64,000 nt of DNA from Apus apus (GCF_020740795.1 NC_067282.1:42995290-43059289); one strand, 5' to 3'. Shown: positions 49,705 through 63,867, counted from the first letter of the stretch. Made by a program: numbers and translations. Notes: generated by a model not told the origin, from the sequence alone.

Positions 49705-51644
49705 CGAGTTCTGACAACCTAAAACTATAAATTAAAAAATGTCAGGAGTGATGCAGGACCTGATAGGAGTGTATGTGGAACCATAAATCACTTCTGGTAC
49801 TCTTTCTGCTGTCTTATGGGAAAGAGGAATGTGGCTTGTATGGGAATCCTCTGTTAGACAATTATGAAAAGAGGGTTGTGTGCTAGAAAGGAAGTATGGT
49901 TATTAATAGAGATGACATTGTTCTGTAGTCTTTCAATGCCTGATAGTGGGAGTATGTAACTCGGCAGTGGTTTACTGATGCTTTGTGCCCTTCTGCTTGT
50001 AAACATATGGTACATTTCAGTCTTAGCTCTGAATTTCCTTTAATTGTTCTCTGCTGCTCCCTAAACACTTAGAAATGTAGGGTGTGGGGAGAGAGGAGGT
50101 TGATGTAAACTCTTTGTGACATTTTTAGTAGCTGCTCAAGATTTCAATCTGGCAGAATGAAACCCAGTCACTGGATTGAACTTGACAGGTTTTGGGTGAG
50201 TGATGGTGAAGTGAAATGTATCTAGGAGACAAAAGTAGGAAGAAGTGATAGGGGTGCAGACCCCAAGAAATGGTGGTTCAGCTACTCACATTGGTCTATA
50301 GTCGGGGGATAGTGAGTGCTGTGTCTGTTGGTTAATCTCTGTGAATCATAAGCAGTATTCTTGGGATGCTTTAAATGAAACCATGTGTTCCAAACCAATG
50401 CTTCCAGCATGTTACTGGGAAGAGATATCAAAACGCTAATTAATTGAAAAATTATTGTAAACTAAATGTAAAGCAATGATTGGCAGCAAGAATTTTCTAA
50501 TGTGGAAATTTTCCATCCCTCCTCCTGCTTTAAACCAAAGCTCTGAAAAAGTATGACCTTTTTTGCCTCAACTTGCCAGCACGTAGCAAAATACATAAAT
50601 ATGGTTGCCAAATGAACTGCAAAAAATTTCCATTTATCAACTCAATCAGCTGTAGACTATGGTATACTGTGTCATTTGGATGCTATTTTTATTTCCTTAA
50701 ATAACTGATGACTGTTTTTATGTTTGTAAAGAAACATTCCTTCCGAACTGGAAAAAAAATGTCAACCGTGTTGAAGAGGTACACACCTTAAATCATACTT
50801 GTGACATTTACAGTCTGACTTCTTTTGCCTTTGCCAAGGAAGTGCGGTTTTGAGATTTCTCGCGGCAGTCGGTGTATGTTTGTGTGAAATCTTTATAAGC
50901 TGAACACTACAGTGCTTTTCTGTCTGCCTTGTCAAATAGTTATTGATGTGAGTTCCTTAAAATTCATGGCAATTTCCAAAGAAAGTAGATGTTAATTGCA
51001 GCAGTGATAACTTTTTCTGTGGTATGAGTGCTGGAACCATGCAGGTATGCTACTCACCATCCTGCTTGGTACAGAACCCTCATACCACGTCTTTTAACGC
51101 CTGTCTGAACACCTCCAGGCCCATGTGCCTGTGCTGAATCACCCTCCTCTGGTGATATATGTGAAAGATCTATTAAACACAATGCCAACAACCAAGTGCT
51201 GCCAAATGTAGGGTGCTGGGATGGTGCAGCTGTGGTGACTGAGCTTGTTTTCTGGGAGGTAAAATGATGGGGGAGACAGGAGGAAGCCTGGCGTTAAGGC
51301 AGATCCTCTCCAAGCCCACTTGTTGATCCAGGTGTGCACAAGGACCTTCTCTGCTGTGGGATGAGCCCACGTAGGGCAGCACAGGTTAAACAGGGTAGTA
51401 GGATGTTACTCCTCTTGAGAAACAAAAGATGTCTGGCTGCTGAAAGAGGCAAAGTTAGAGGACACTTACAAATTCTCTTTCTAAGAAGCGTTTCATACTA
51501 AATCACAGTCTGAAAATCAGGGACTACAGGAATTGAGGCTCTTAGGCAACTTGCTGTGTTTCAAGCCCTGTCTACAGTGGGGCTGAATTTCATCTATATC
51601 ATATACTTAACCTGTGTGAGCAAAACAGAAATACTTGTGCATAA

Positions 51645-51683
51645 AACAAAAAAAAAAAAAAAATGGGGGAAGGGAAAAAAAAT
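51645..51683 (+). repeat. A-rich tract
   Basis: Two A runs are separated by a G-rich spacer. No retrocopy body was recognised upstream. Confidence 0.8.
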
Positions 51684-54177
51684 CATGCTCTGCCCAAACT
51701 TTCAGTGTTTCAAGAACAAGAGGTCTTTACTTCTTTTATTACTCATTAGGCTTCAGGGGAGTTTCACCTTTAAGTGGATTACTGTCATTCCAGTTCTGTG
51801 TAGTGTGGTGACTTGGCACTGGAGTACTTTACACACTTCGCTGGTAAAGTCTGTTTTGTATAAACCGTTTGGGGTGAAAGGCATGTCATTTGTTGTGGGG
51901 GGGTATTTATTTTTTGTCCTTGGCTTTGACTGGAATTCAAGTAGCTGGTACGAAAGTTAAGGCTTGTCTAAACACGGAAATAGCCCAGGATGGTTATTCC
52001 ATACTGACTTTCTGAGCCTATACTTTCCTTACAATAAGAATGCCTGCGAGTGGGCGAGTTAAATTCCCTTTGTCACTGGATAAAGCTGTGAAGTGCAGAG
52101 AGAGCTCTCCTGATTAACAAGACATATTTGCCCAGGGTACCCACATGCTGTACTTTTGCCTTTCTCCTTTACAGCTTGCCTTATTTGGTAGCAGTGATAT
52201 CACAGAAACACACCTGTGGTTTACAACCCGATATTCACTCTCTCTTATCAATAAAAGGCTCATTTAGTACACGTTGTTGCTGTAATAGATGGTTGTAATG
52301 TTATAGCTGAAGGTTATACTCTAGCATGGTAAGGGACATGGGCCTTAGAGGGGTTTTGAATGATTGAAGACAGCTGGTCCCTTCCTGTATCAAGCACCTT
52401 AAAAAGAGTTAACTTGGAAGTCCTGCCTCAAAAAAAACAAAACACACCAAAAACATTAATTTCTGTTGCATGCTTTCCTTAATCCCGTTACTGCTGTTGG
52501 AGAGACACTGTGGAGCTCAGTGCTGCAAGAGGTTGTAGGTAATGAGGTGAGCTGGACAGAGAGGTCTTCTGCTGGCCATGACACAAGGTGATGAGCAGTG
52601 CTACAAGCTGAGGAACAAACTCTGGAGAAGATCTTTCAGCACACACCTTGGTCTTAGAGAGGTGCGTGTCCAACTGCTGAAATTGCAAATGGAGTTGGGG
52701 TTTGGGGAATAAATGGGCCTTTTTGTCCAAAACCAAAATGTTTCTTATCTAAGGGTGGTTCGGAATGTGGTTGAATTCTGGTGAGACCTGTGAATTGCAG
52801 CAGCAAAGAGGAATGTTCCTCTTCCTGCCTGTGTTTCACAATTGTTGATCCTGGGAGCACCAAGGTAACAGGAGAGTTTATGGAGAGCATTTCCCCATGT
52901 TTCGGCAGCAGGAGCATCTGTTTTTTGAGAGGAAGGCTGGAAAGTGAATCGCTGAGGGGTTGGTGTCTCTAACTGTGTGTAGATCTGGGGCAGGGAATCC
53001 TTGTGTCACACATCTCAGTAATTTATTATTTTACACAATGTGGTAAAACAACGAAGGGTGCACAGAGTGGTAAAGCAATTAGCACCATTTCTGATCTTTG
53101 GCCAATACAGTGCTCTGTGCATGCTGTTATAGGTGAGATAATATACTGAACAGAAACTTTGAGGTCACTGTAAATCAAATTATGCCTGCAGGTTGATTGT
53201 TTTAATTATTGTTTTTAGTTTTGGGCCCAAAAGGGAGGAAAAAAGTAGTTTAGCTATTCCACCCATTCCTCTTCCTCCTCCTTTTGGTTCAAGGTTGAAC
53301 CCGTTAACAGCCTTCAGAGAAATATGAAGAGCTGTAGGAGCTGGGATTGCAGTCTACAGGCAGGTGATGGGCACTGAGCATCCTGACATGAAGGCCAAGG
53401 TGGTAATTGGGAGTTCCTGGCTCCCAGGCCTGTGGTCAGACCACAAAGTTGGTTCGGCCCCATTCCCCGTGCTCCCCCCTCGCCCCTTTTTCCCCCACCT
53501 GCAGCCAGCTCTAATCACCGAAACATACCTCCGAGGAAGAGCAAGTTACCAGACTTGCTCAACGAGCTCCTGCTGTAGGTTCCTTCCCTTACCTCACCTC
53601 CGAATATAAACAACACATAGCTCTGCAGTGATGCTGCTGTGAAGTGCAGCTTTAAATTCTGTATTAAACTGATTTGAACCCAGCTTTATTGGGCAGGCTA
53701 ATGCTGTGTCCATGAAGAATATTTTCTACTTTAAAAAGCCCCCTCTTTTTTTGCAATGGAAATAGGTCTTTACTTAAGGAAACGTGGGTGCTAATAAGGA
53801 GGGTTTGTCTTGAAGGCAGAGCTGATGAAGACAGAGTGTAAGCTTTCAAGATGACTCCAAATGTCTTCATAAATGTAGCACTAAGAAACATGCCTGTTAA
53901 AGATGATTTTCAGAATTCTTTAGCCAAAAAAGAAAGCATCAGTCTCTCTTCCTAAAATGTCAGAAGTTTTTGTTGCTAGGCACTGGAGATACTGAGTGGT
54001 GTTCTCTTTCTTTTTTTTTTTTTGGGAGCCTGGAAATTGAAAACAACTTCTGGCACCAAGTCACAGTCTGAATGATTCTGTAATACTTACATGCAAATGT
54101 GCTTCACGGTCCTGGGAGCATTAGGTGGCATTATGAAAGTACCTTCCCATCCTTTCCTTTCTTACTCTGGAAAAAAC

Positions 54178-54242
54178 CCACAAAAAAAACCAACAACCCC
54201 CCCCCCACACCCTAAAAACCCCCAACAAAAAAGCCAAAAAAG
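54178..54242 (+). repeat. A/C-rich low-complexity tract
   Basis: This is mostly A and C with a run of about ten C. It resembles the tract at 37028. Confidence 0.8.
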
Positions 54243-57200
54243 AGCTTGAATAGCAGTAGAAGTAAAGGCTTTACCTGAAATGGTGGGTATTTGCATAAGA
54301 GGCAACAGACTGTCTTCATCTATTGGCTGACACAGCCAGGAAAAACAGAAAAACACTGTGTTAATTAAACTGTTTTTCTCCCAGATGCCAACTGGATTGA
54401 AAGATGTGCCATAACTTGTATGCCTACAAGATGTAGCTGTGTTTTGGTGTGTGCTTAGGGTTTCAGACAGTTAACTAGGAAGAAGACAGGCTTTCCAAAC
54501 AGCATGACTGCACCCTAAAGAAAGCAAATGTATTTACACACTTTTTAAAATTAATATTCCTGCCCCACCCAGATAATAATGATAATGAGAGATTTATTTT
54601 TTAATTAAATTGCAGCTCAAATATACAAGCTTAATTTAGTGTGATGTTGCGTTGAACGTAAGCAGTCAAAGCAAGCTGGTATTTACTCATTCTTATATGG
54701 AGACCTGTTCTTTATTACCTTTCATCTAATGTTCTTTCACCATAGAGATTTTTTAAAAATTATTTTTCTATTTAACCCACAGTTACGTCCCTTCTCAGTT
54801 TTGGAGGCTTTTTCTACTTAAGGTTGACTCTTTCTAGATCCTTGTTGCATGTCTGCTTCCATCTTTTCCTCCATTTTTCTGTTGCTCATGCTGTTTTTCC
54901 ATTTAGATGTTTCCTTTCTTTTTTTCCCCTGTGTCTCTAGGTGTTTAGGAACCTCTGTACTTCCCCACCATCACCACCTCACCTTTGCTGTCTGGTTGTC
55001 TTCCTTTTCATTGTGTTGCATCATCTTTGTCTCAAGTGCTTGCTATGGTCACATATATTATTAGGAGCCAATTACAGGTGCAAACACAGCACCACTGACA
55101 GTTGTGATCCCCCAATTTTTTTAATTACTTGTTTAAAAAATATAGCTAAAAGGAAGGTGTTTTTGTGTTTTCCCATTCAGTGACTTTTTTTCTTTTTTGT
55201 GGTCTGGAGGGTAGTGATAGGAATGATCCCAGCTCTTCCCACCCTGTTCACCTGTCAGAGCTGCAGAGCTCTAGTGTAGCCCTCTGCTCCTTGCGTAGGA
55301 GCAGAAGCAGTGCTGAGCTCTGGTGAGGAAGGAGAGGGAAGACTTGGCTCTTTGCTCTCCTTGTGTCCCTGAGGTTGTAGGAATGTGAAAGGCACCCCTA
55401 CTCTGCTGGGATATTGGAGAGAGAGCATAGACCAGTCTCACTTTTAATAGCGGCATGACGTCTTGTCTTCTTCTCAGCGTTGGTTAGAGGGGGATGCTTT
55501 AGCAACAGGCGAAGGGCAGGTTTTGTAGCTAGCAGTGCCCCGTAGGGACCAGAAAGGCAGGTGCATGCTTGAAAATGTGCAGTATCATTTGTCATTCCCC
55601 TGAATGGCCGTATTTAAATGCCTGCTCGTGGGTGACCTGCTTCCTGCTGCCAGCTCTGGCTCCCGTGTTACGACTTTGCAGAGTTTTTGGGTGCGGTTTA
55701 CTTTGACGTTTGAGGCAAAAAAGAAATGCTGAATGATAATAGCTCTACCTCATCAGTGTTCCTCACTGTGTGTTACATCAAAGTCTCTATGGCTTGTGGG
55801 AAACTTGGATTGTGCTGGGAGCATCTGAAGTGCTCTGCTGTTCCATCATGCACACTGTCTGGGGAAAAAAACAGCCTTCCTCCAGTCTCCATCTAACCTC
55901 CTCAGCCCTCCCACCAAAACACTTAGAAGTAGTAATAACATACCAAAAAATGAATTGCACTTGAATTTTGTGGCTAAGACTTTAGGCTTTATTTTTGTTG
56001 TGATTTAAGACCTATAATTGTATTATGCTACTTCCAACCTCAGATGCTTGTGGCAATGCATTGATCAAGCTCTGTATTAAAATAATCTAGTTGGTTTTGT
56101 CCCCGTTAGTCAGTTCAGAAGATTTCTATTTTAATGGCCATAAACCTTATGTTTTCTGAATAAATGTATTTGATCTGTCTGACCACATATTTTTGGTTTT
56201 GGACTGGGCAGTTCTTCTTACTCCTTCTGGTGTTGTTCCCTCTGTGCTGGTAGGTGGCAGCTGTATTGCCTCTTCATGCTCAGTTTTACTGGCATAACAG
56301 AACCAAGCTCTCCTGTTCTCATTATATAGGTCCCTTGTCTTTGCCTCATCATACTCCTCTTTCTCTGTAACTCTGCTAATCTGAATCTTAAATTCAAATG
56401 GCCTGTTCTTGCTTACAGAGATTGAGAAGACCTCAGTGGCAGAGGAGGGTTGTGGACGCAGGCATGAAACTTGTTTTTTCTCACACAATGCTGCTTGGTT
56501 GACTTCTGGTCTGATGTGTTGTTCTTCTCCAGGCTTTTCTGAATGTTTAAAAATAATGCTTTTTGTGGAGTATAACAAGATTCAGATTGCAGCATTCCCT
56601 TTGGAGCTGAAGTGGTAATGACCATTAGTCTTCTTAAAGAACCATTATATTGGTAAAAGGAATAGTGTGATGGCTTCTATATTTAAGCGCATTAATCATC
56701 AAACAGTGTTCCTGTTCACATTTCTAATGATAAATCTAATTACAAGGTTGATAGCTTGTCATTTTTCCCCCTGCTTATTTCTATGGTGCTATTTAAAATT
56801 CACTTTCAGATTCATTATTCTGGTATAGTTTAAAAAGACTGCTGGCTATTTTGAGACCTGTAGCTTCAGCAATTTGCTATGACGGTTATGGATGGTCAAG
56901 AATAACTTGTCGAGGACGGTATTTAGAAGTGCTGATCTGTTTAAATTACACCTTTTTGTGTCAATATCCAAATGTGAGCAACAGCCTTTTGGGTAAACTC
57001 TCTTGATGCTCTGGAGGGTGAGTTCCAGGCCCTGATGGGAGGAGAGATGGTGATGGGGAAGTCACCTGTGAGATAACAAGCGTGATCAAACTGCTGGCTT
57101 GGGAGGCAGATTTTTAACAATGTTTTATCCTGCATGCCAGTGAGTGCTGTGACTAGCTGTGTTCTGCCTCCCGTGTCATCTCCTCCTGCCTCTGACCCAT

Positions 57201-58749
57201 TTCTGAAGGTCTGAGCTCATGTCAGTGATGGTGTTCTTGGGGGCTGCAAGTATTATTTGTCAGAATGGCTGATGTTTCATAGGTTTAATTGCTGTGACAT
57301 CTTCAAAATTTAATTCTTTCATGTGCCAATAGTTTGGTTGTGCAGCAAATCAGCCACTAATGAGCAACTCTTCTGCTTTGTTATTATGGTGCTCAGGGTG
57401 TAGGCAGCATCCATTTCTCTAAATCTGTGACTCTATTTCCTTGTTTACCTACATGATGTGCTCATTCTCTTCAGTTCAGTTGATGTAACCCATTGGTTTG
57501 GGAGTTTACTCTGAGTTTTGGCAACGAGTCAGACCAATCAGGACATGGTGCCTTGGTTTTGGTGTCAGTTCTGTTAATTACCTTGCAATTACTTGATGCT
57601 TCTGCTCTGTTGCTTTCTGCCTTTTCCTTACCTGCCTTTTTCTTGACTACCTGAACCTCTGAATGCTGATGTGATAGTTGGATGTGTTTTGTTGCTTAGG
57701 AAGTAGTTCCTCCTCTTCTCACAATAGACTTTTAACCTGTGGTTTTTGCATGCAGAACAAATTATGCCTTTTCAAGTCCTTGGGGTTTTGGTGCTAACTT
57801 GACACTCAAATATTAATTGAATTTAACTGACACACCAGCTTTCCCTGGATTGCATGGAAATGAAAAGTGAATGCCCCTCCTGAGGCTGCGTCCCCAGCAT
57901 GAAGCTCTACCTTGGCCACTTGTGCAGGAAGCCTCTTGGGTGTTGCAGGAGCTGTTGCAGAGGCAAGGTTACCAGACCTCCATCCTTCACAGCTTCCTCT
58001 GCTCATCAGCCACTACATGTTGTCCTCCATCATCACTGTCATGTTGCATTGCCCAGCAGCAGAACAGCCCCCACACATCAGACTTTGGGGCATAACCTTC
58101 ATGGTGTGAGACACTTGGGATGTGGTAACATGGAGCCCACAGCCTGCATGGGAAATACATTGTTCAAATATTTTCCTTGAATGAAGCCATGTTTACAGAC
58201 TGATAAGAAGTACTAGAATCTTAGGGACCTTCAAAAGAGAAGGCTGTGGGGATTCTTGGATTTGTTTTATTTTTTTAAAGGTGTTTGTTTTACCTTTTAA
58301 AGTGTGTATTAGAAGCAGCTGTTGTTTTCTTTGTGGATTTTTTTCCTAATAAATTTTAAATAATGGAACAATTGTTACATCCAGTTATTATATGTAAAAA
58401 AATATATATATATAAAAAGTTTACAGTGTATTAAATTGCTTTTTCATACTGTGAAACTCAGATACCATTATCTTGACTTGCAAAGCCTTTGAATGACAGG
58501 GCTGTACGTAGCTTATGAATTAAGTAACTTTGTGTACCTTTTCCTGTGGCTTCCAGCTGAAGGGAGCAAGTGCGCAAGAGGGCACATTCTTTTGTTGTTG
58601 ATAGCATTCCGCCTTAACGAGAAGGAATTTCTTGCCTATTGCCTATTGTTTATGAAGTGGAAAGAGATCACAAGTTGTATAATCTCTTTCTGTATCGTTG
58701 GACTTTTTATTTATTTTTTTTAACCTTGCTCTTGGTATTCAGTTGTTCT

Positions 58750-59190
58750 GTAGCAGGTGCAGGAGTGGGTGCTGTAACACACCACACGGCACCTTTTTTT
58801 CTTATATATTGGTGTGAGCTGGCAGGGGAGAGGGTGGAGAGGAAGGGGAGGAACGCAAAGGAGAGAAACCCCCCCAAGTAAGGAAGCAGCAGAGCTAAGT
58901 ACGGGTTTGGTTTCTGTCTCTCTGGAGCTTTGCTCAGCAACCAAACCCAGACTCCAGGTGCAGTATTCCCTCATCGGTCTGTGAGCATAGAAACGGTGCG
59001 TCCCTCCTCTTCTTCCTCTCCTGCCAAGAGTTTCTGGGTGGTGAATGTCAGTAGCTGGAGTTATTTTTAAAGGCAAGAGGTGAGGCTTGTCGTGCAAAGC
59101 TAGGCAGAGGGCGTTTGTTTGCTGAACAGAGCTGACATCAAAGTGGAGATTGCTGCCTACTGGCTCACGACTGCCTTATGCCAGGTAATC
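58750..59190 (+). promoter_or_regulatory. LMO7: Candidate alternative promoter / first exon just upstream of exon 4
   Basis: A TATA-like TTATATAT at about 58801-58809 is followed by a GC-richer, purine-rich stretch unlike the surrounding intron. Good donor-like sites follow at 59079/59080 (AAGAG|GTGAGG) and, more weakly, at 59184/59185 (CCAG|GTAATC), about 210-310 bases upstream of exon 4. LMO7 is known to use alternative 5' ends in other vertebrates. No coding frame joining exon 4 in phase was established, so an exon here would probably be untranslated. This is a hypothesis only. Confidence 0.25.
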
Positions 59191-59392
59191 TTTAACATAC
59201 CCTCAGTCACCGAGATCGCAACCCAGCCTGCCTGTGTGCATGAGAAACAACCTGCGTTTATGATCCAGAAGATTGCTTTTTCAGTATTATTTCCATGAGC
59301 TGGACTTTGACATTTAGAGGTTCACACTAATCATCTTGCAAACCGTGCTTAGTGCTTTTAACTAAGCAACTGCTTTCTACTTCTCTTCACAG

Positions 59393-59499
59393 GATAATAT
59401 AAATGTTTTTCTGAAAGCGTGCGAAAATATTGGACTGAAAGAAGCTCAGCTTTTTCACCCAGGAGATCTTCAGGATTTATCCAATCGAGTTACAGTCAA
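59393..59499 (+). CDS. LMO7: LMO7 exon 4 (CH domain, C-terminal half)
   Basis: This 107-nt exon (phase 0 in, 2 nt carried over) encodes 35 residues running [20 protein letters not shown], then [15 protein letters not shown]. The acceptor is CTTCTCTTCACAG and the donor GTCAA|GTGAGT. The residues are nearly identical to mammalian LMO7 ([20 protein letters not shown] there), while LIMCH1 has FLRGCKELGLKESQLF and DPSDLQD. This exon is the strongest evidence for LMO7 over its paralogue. The Asn-Ile-X-Phe-Leu and Gly-Leu blocks are the third and fourth CH helices, and [11 protein letters not shown] precedes the final helix, which lies in the next exon. The split AA codon is most likely Lys. Confidence 0.96.
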
Positions 59500-62400
59500 G
59501 TGAGTTTTGTGGCATTGTTTTTTCCCTCCCTTTCCCCCTCTAAGCTGTTTCACAGTCCTTTTTTTTTTTTTCCGTGTAAATGTTTGCCTATGGAAAATTC
59601 TTTTAATCTGGTTCGAGCAGTTCTGAATACTGTGGTGAGAGTTTAAACATTGTTAAGGCTGGCAGATAAGATTTGCACAAATTTCATTTAAAACATGGAA
59701 TAGTATTATGCCTTGCAAGCAAAGTAATTGTTAATTAATATTTATAGCATTTAATATAAGAGATGGAAACTGTTCAGGTAATTTTAAACTTGGAATAAAA
59801 TTAACTGTTAAGTGCCTTTGAAAGCATCACCTCAATGCTTTGACATTACCAGTGTAGTTTCTGACAGACTGAGGTGGTACTTCTGATACTTACCTGAATG
59901 GCTCTGAGGCTTGGATGAGGTGTTCCTAAAGGACCTCTGGTATTGCCACTCTGAATTTTAATGAAGTGCTTGTCACCGAAGTTCAGATCTCCTGCCAAGG
60001 TGTGTGTGTGAGTAAAAACCAAGTACTGAATTGCACAAACGGTAGCTGTCATGTTTACAGAGAAGAGAGTTCTCCTGTGAAATAGCAGTGGTTTGGTTCT
60101 GAAATATAATTAGTGGATTCCCAAATTTCAGGATTGCTGTGTCTCCTGACATGAGATTTATTATTAGTTTCTGAGAGATTTAGGTAGAGCTTTAATATAT
60201 AGACACTTACCAGTTGTTTTAAGATAAATGTGTTATAGAAAAATATTGTCTTGGGGCATCTTGCTTTGTTACAGTATTAGCTGGCTCTATTGTGTCGGTA
60301 CAAAGGGTGAATTTATTGTTGAGTCTCTAAAAAAGAAAGGAAAGCTTTAAGTTTTGCTGGTTTAGATGTTGATAATAGACTTCTGTCTTATATTGCCAGT
60401 TTTATCAAAGAGGAATAGGCAGTAATCTGTCTGCAAATAAAGGGAGAAAAATGTTGTGAAATGACACATAACTGCTTTAATTAGAAAGAAATCTCTTGTA
60501 GGTGGATCGGGTGTTAGCGTGTTGACATACACTCTGCCTGGTTTCAGAATGAAAGTTCATGCTGTTTTGAGGTCTGATACATGAGAGGGCAATGCGTTTT
60601 CCAGCTTTGACTCATACCTGGAATGTAATTTTTCACTAATGCGATGTTTAGGGACTTGGCGCCTTTCCAGAATGCCGGTCTTCTCCCTGCTGGTTCCTAC
60701 GTCAGGCCGAAAGCTGGAGGGTTGGTAACCTCTGCCGCGCTTTGATTACCCACAAAACCCTTGCTAAAGTTACTTTGGTGGAGGTTTGCTCCAAAGGTAT
60801 GGCTGGGAAAGGTTGGAAGCTACCAGGAGCTGGTCTTCAGCAGTGTCAGTAGTGATGAGCTGAAACCCCAGGGAGGTCGAGTTAGTAAACTGTTGTGCAA
60901 GGCATGTTGTCCGACTCGTCCCTATGTTAACTGCTGTGCCCAAGTGAGGTCAGCCATGAAATTTATCCAGTGAGTCGGGAGCCTGTCTTTTTTTGGGTCC
61001 TTTCAACTCTTCCAGTTCCCTTCCTGGCTCTGGGAGCAGTGACTAAGGCTGGAATTTGAAATCGTCATAAAGCAATAGGGGTTTTACATCATGCCTACTC
61101 AGCAATGGATTAATTAGTCTTCTTCAAAAACCCAGATTTAACTGTTGAGCACTTCTTATGCATAGCAATGCAAGGAGTCTGGGTTAAAGCCAAAAGAGCT
61201 GCCAGCAGCATAGCCATGCTCTTTTAATTTGTTCCAATGTAACTTTGATTTTCTACATTATGTGTCATACTGCAGACCCACAGTCCCTGTAAAATGTTTA
61301 CAGAGTAATTAAAACCTTCTTATATCTGGGCATACTGAGAAGTGCTAACCTAACTATGCTAGCACATTTTGACTTGTTTAGGAGTTTGGGGAGGGATAGG
61401 AGGGAAGTTTAATTTCAAGAAATCAAGGAAGTAAGTTATATGAAGATAACTCTCTGCATTGAAAAGTTAATTATGCATCATTTCATTACTCAGAGGGCAA
61501 ACTGGTCTTCAGAGGGTTTCCAGAGGGATAAATGCTTTATATCATCTATATTTTTAATTATTATTATTTAATATAAATTATTTATTTCATACATTCAAGC
61601 TGAATTGTAGATTTCTTCAAAATTTGTAGGATGCCAGGCCTCAGAGAAGGGTTATTGTTTCATGTCTTGCTTTCACATTATCCTCTGTTAACCTTGGACT
61701 TAGCATTAAAAGTAAATAATTTCTTGTCACGAAGAGGGAAAACATTTTTTTTATATGCTGATTTTTCTAAAAGATTGCATTTCATTTTTGGCTTTCTGAC
61801 ATTCCTAAGCAAATTCGTTTGCCACCATCATCTGAGGCTAATTGCCCACATCTTAAACGAGCTGCAATAGGTTGTACAGGATAACATTAACATGTGCCTG
61901 GAGCAGCCTGTAGTCTGACACCTCGGCAGTATTGCTGTGTTCTGCTGTTGCACCCCCATTAGCGTGTACTTTTTATCTACTCAAAGTAGATTAAATAAAC
62001 TGTTGCTTAAACAGCCAGCTTTTCAGGCTGGGAGGGCCGAGAAGAATGCACTGGTAGGATACACATACTGCTGGGTGTAAGAAAATGTCTGATTTTCCTT
62101 GTATGTGGAAAACACGTATGACAATGATGGCATTAAAAGAATGGGTCCACTTCTGTTGCAATGGAGGACATGAGGGCTGTCCTGTCAGAGCCAAACCAGT
62201 CTCTGACACTGGCTGGGAGGCTGTATCTTTGTCCCTGCCACAACTGACCTCCTGTAGACTTGTTGAATTGCTCTGATGCCTCTGGTGCTGGGAAGGTCCT
62301 GCAGGAGGAACTCCTTCCCCTGAGGATGATGCAGAGGTGTTCCCTCTGCTCCAATTCTCTGCGGCCTGGCTGTTGCGTGTTGTGTTTCCTCCTTCTTGTC

Positions 62401-63308
62401 TTGTGGGAAAGCTTTCACCCTCAGGCTGTTGGTGTCTCAGGCTGCTGTCTTGTCCCACCTGGGCAGGGATACCTTCCCAGCAGGAAAAGTTATTTTCTCC
62501 TTGTACCTTGTTTCTAGATGTGCTTGCTGCCTTTCACTGTACCTGTACTGATAGCACTCTGTCTCATCAACAATAATGTCAAGCCATTAAGAAATACCAA
62601 ACTCTTTATTTATGCATGGTGTCATGTACACAAGAACATTACTGTGTCACCTGAGTTAAGGTAAAGACCCTCTGTTGTTCATGACTTGCTAGAAGCTGGA
62701 CTAAGAAATAATCTTCCTATCTAGTAATGAGGTTGCAACTTTCACTTGTATTTTGGTTTTTTACTGCAACTGAGATAATGCAAAGGCAGGATGTGAAACC
62801 CTCTTCTGTAATTACTACTAGTATCTGGGACAGGAGAGGCAAGAATCCTCTTAAATGTCCACACTCTTGGTTCCAAGTGATTATGTGATTATCCTTTTTG
62901 CAAAGAAAAAGCTCCTTAAAATTTTATTGTTTAGAAGTTTCTATGAAGAGGGCTGGTTACAATTACTGGTTGCTGTTCAAAGCCTTGCAAGCTTTATGCT
63001 TTGCCAGATCAGCGATGAGATTAGTTGTCGGGTGATGTGGAAAAGTGTTCTGGCATGGGTGGTTTCTTTTCTGCCAATGAAAATGGGAGTGTGGATTAAT
63101 GTCTGAGATTTATAGTTCAGTCTTTCTGTAAAGCAGAAGTTATTGCTCAATGGTATAGTACAGTAACGTGTTACGTGTTCCAATAAAGATGATCCAGATG
63201 GATTTATTCCTCTACATACAGTGTCAGGCAGTTATGTGCATATCTTCTTGTTCTGTGGCTGCTTATTTGTGTCAATGCATTTATGTTTCTCTTCAGTTCT
63301 TTTAGTAC

Positions 63309-63333
63309 ATTTTATTTATTTATTTATTTATTT
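63309..63333 (+). repeat. (TTTA)n simple repeat
   Basis: About five TTTA units in intron 4. Confidence 0.88.
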
Positions 63334-63841
63334 TGCCTTGGATTTTATTACTTTTAATCAGAGGAGAAGAGGAGATGTTATTTTAAGCTCAGCTGCTTTT
63401 TTTTTTTTTTAAATACTGATGAAAGGTTTTCTTAATATTTCATTTGATTCTTTTTTAGTTCTATCAAAGTAAGAATGTAATACGAGCTCAGTGACTCTCA
63501 GTTGTCAGCGCAGTTACTATTTTAAAATGTTAAGCACTTCCTTACCCAGCTGTTTAGAAATGACACACCCAGTTGTTCCCAGCTGTGGAAGGGTTCTTAG
63601 GAAAATCATGCCAGGGAATTAAAAGTGAGAGTTTCAATTCTGATATAGTTTGTTATCCCAATTATCAGTTTTAAAGGAGGCAGCCTGAACAATCAGACTG
63701 TCAGCATAATTAAAATTTGCCTTGCTTTCAGGCAAATTAATTCTTCCATCTGAAAAAAATTATAATTTTGTAAAATTGAGTATCCACTTAAAGAATGCCA
63801 TTAAATATTTATAACAAATCTGAACAATGGTGGGTTAGTAA

Positions 63842-63867
63842 GAAAAAATAAAAAAAAAAAAGAAAAA
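63842..63867 (+). repeat. A-rich tract
   Basis: A runs are interrupted by single T and G. It is a simple repeat near the end of the window. Confidence 0.8.

Larger units (their letters stand above)
43266..59392 (+). other. LMO7: LMO7 intron 3
   Basis: This is a 16.1-kb intron, GTAAGT to a strong TTCTCTTCACAG acceptor. It holds an antisense CR1 tail (44126-44306), a 39-bp tandem duplication (45161-45238), A-rich and A/C-rich tracts (51645, 54178) and a short (TA)n run near 58400. A purine-rich, promoter-like stretch lies at about 58750-59190. No further coding exon was recognised. Antisense frames such as 47547-47885 and 56147-56578 have no recognisable homology. Confidence 0.88.

Noticed and set aside
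51085..51155. Possible decayed antisense CR1 (GAACACCTCCAGG block)
   Set aside because: A single short block resembles CR1, and neither the octamer end nor a longer collinear match was visible.
37830..59499. LIMCH1 as the gene identity
   Set aside because: LIMCH1 shares the CH exon layout, but the residues in exons 3 and 4 ([29 protein letters not shown]) match LMO7 and differ from the LIMCH1 wording.
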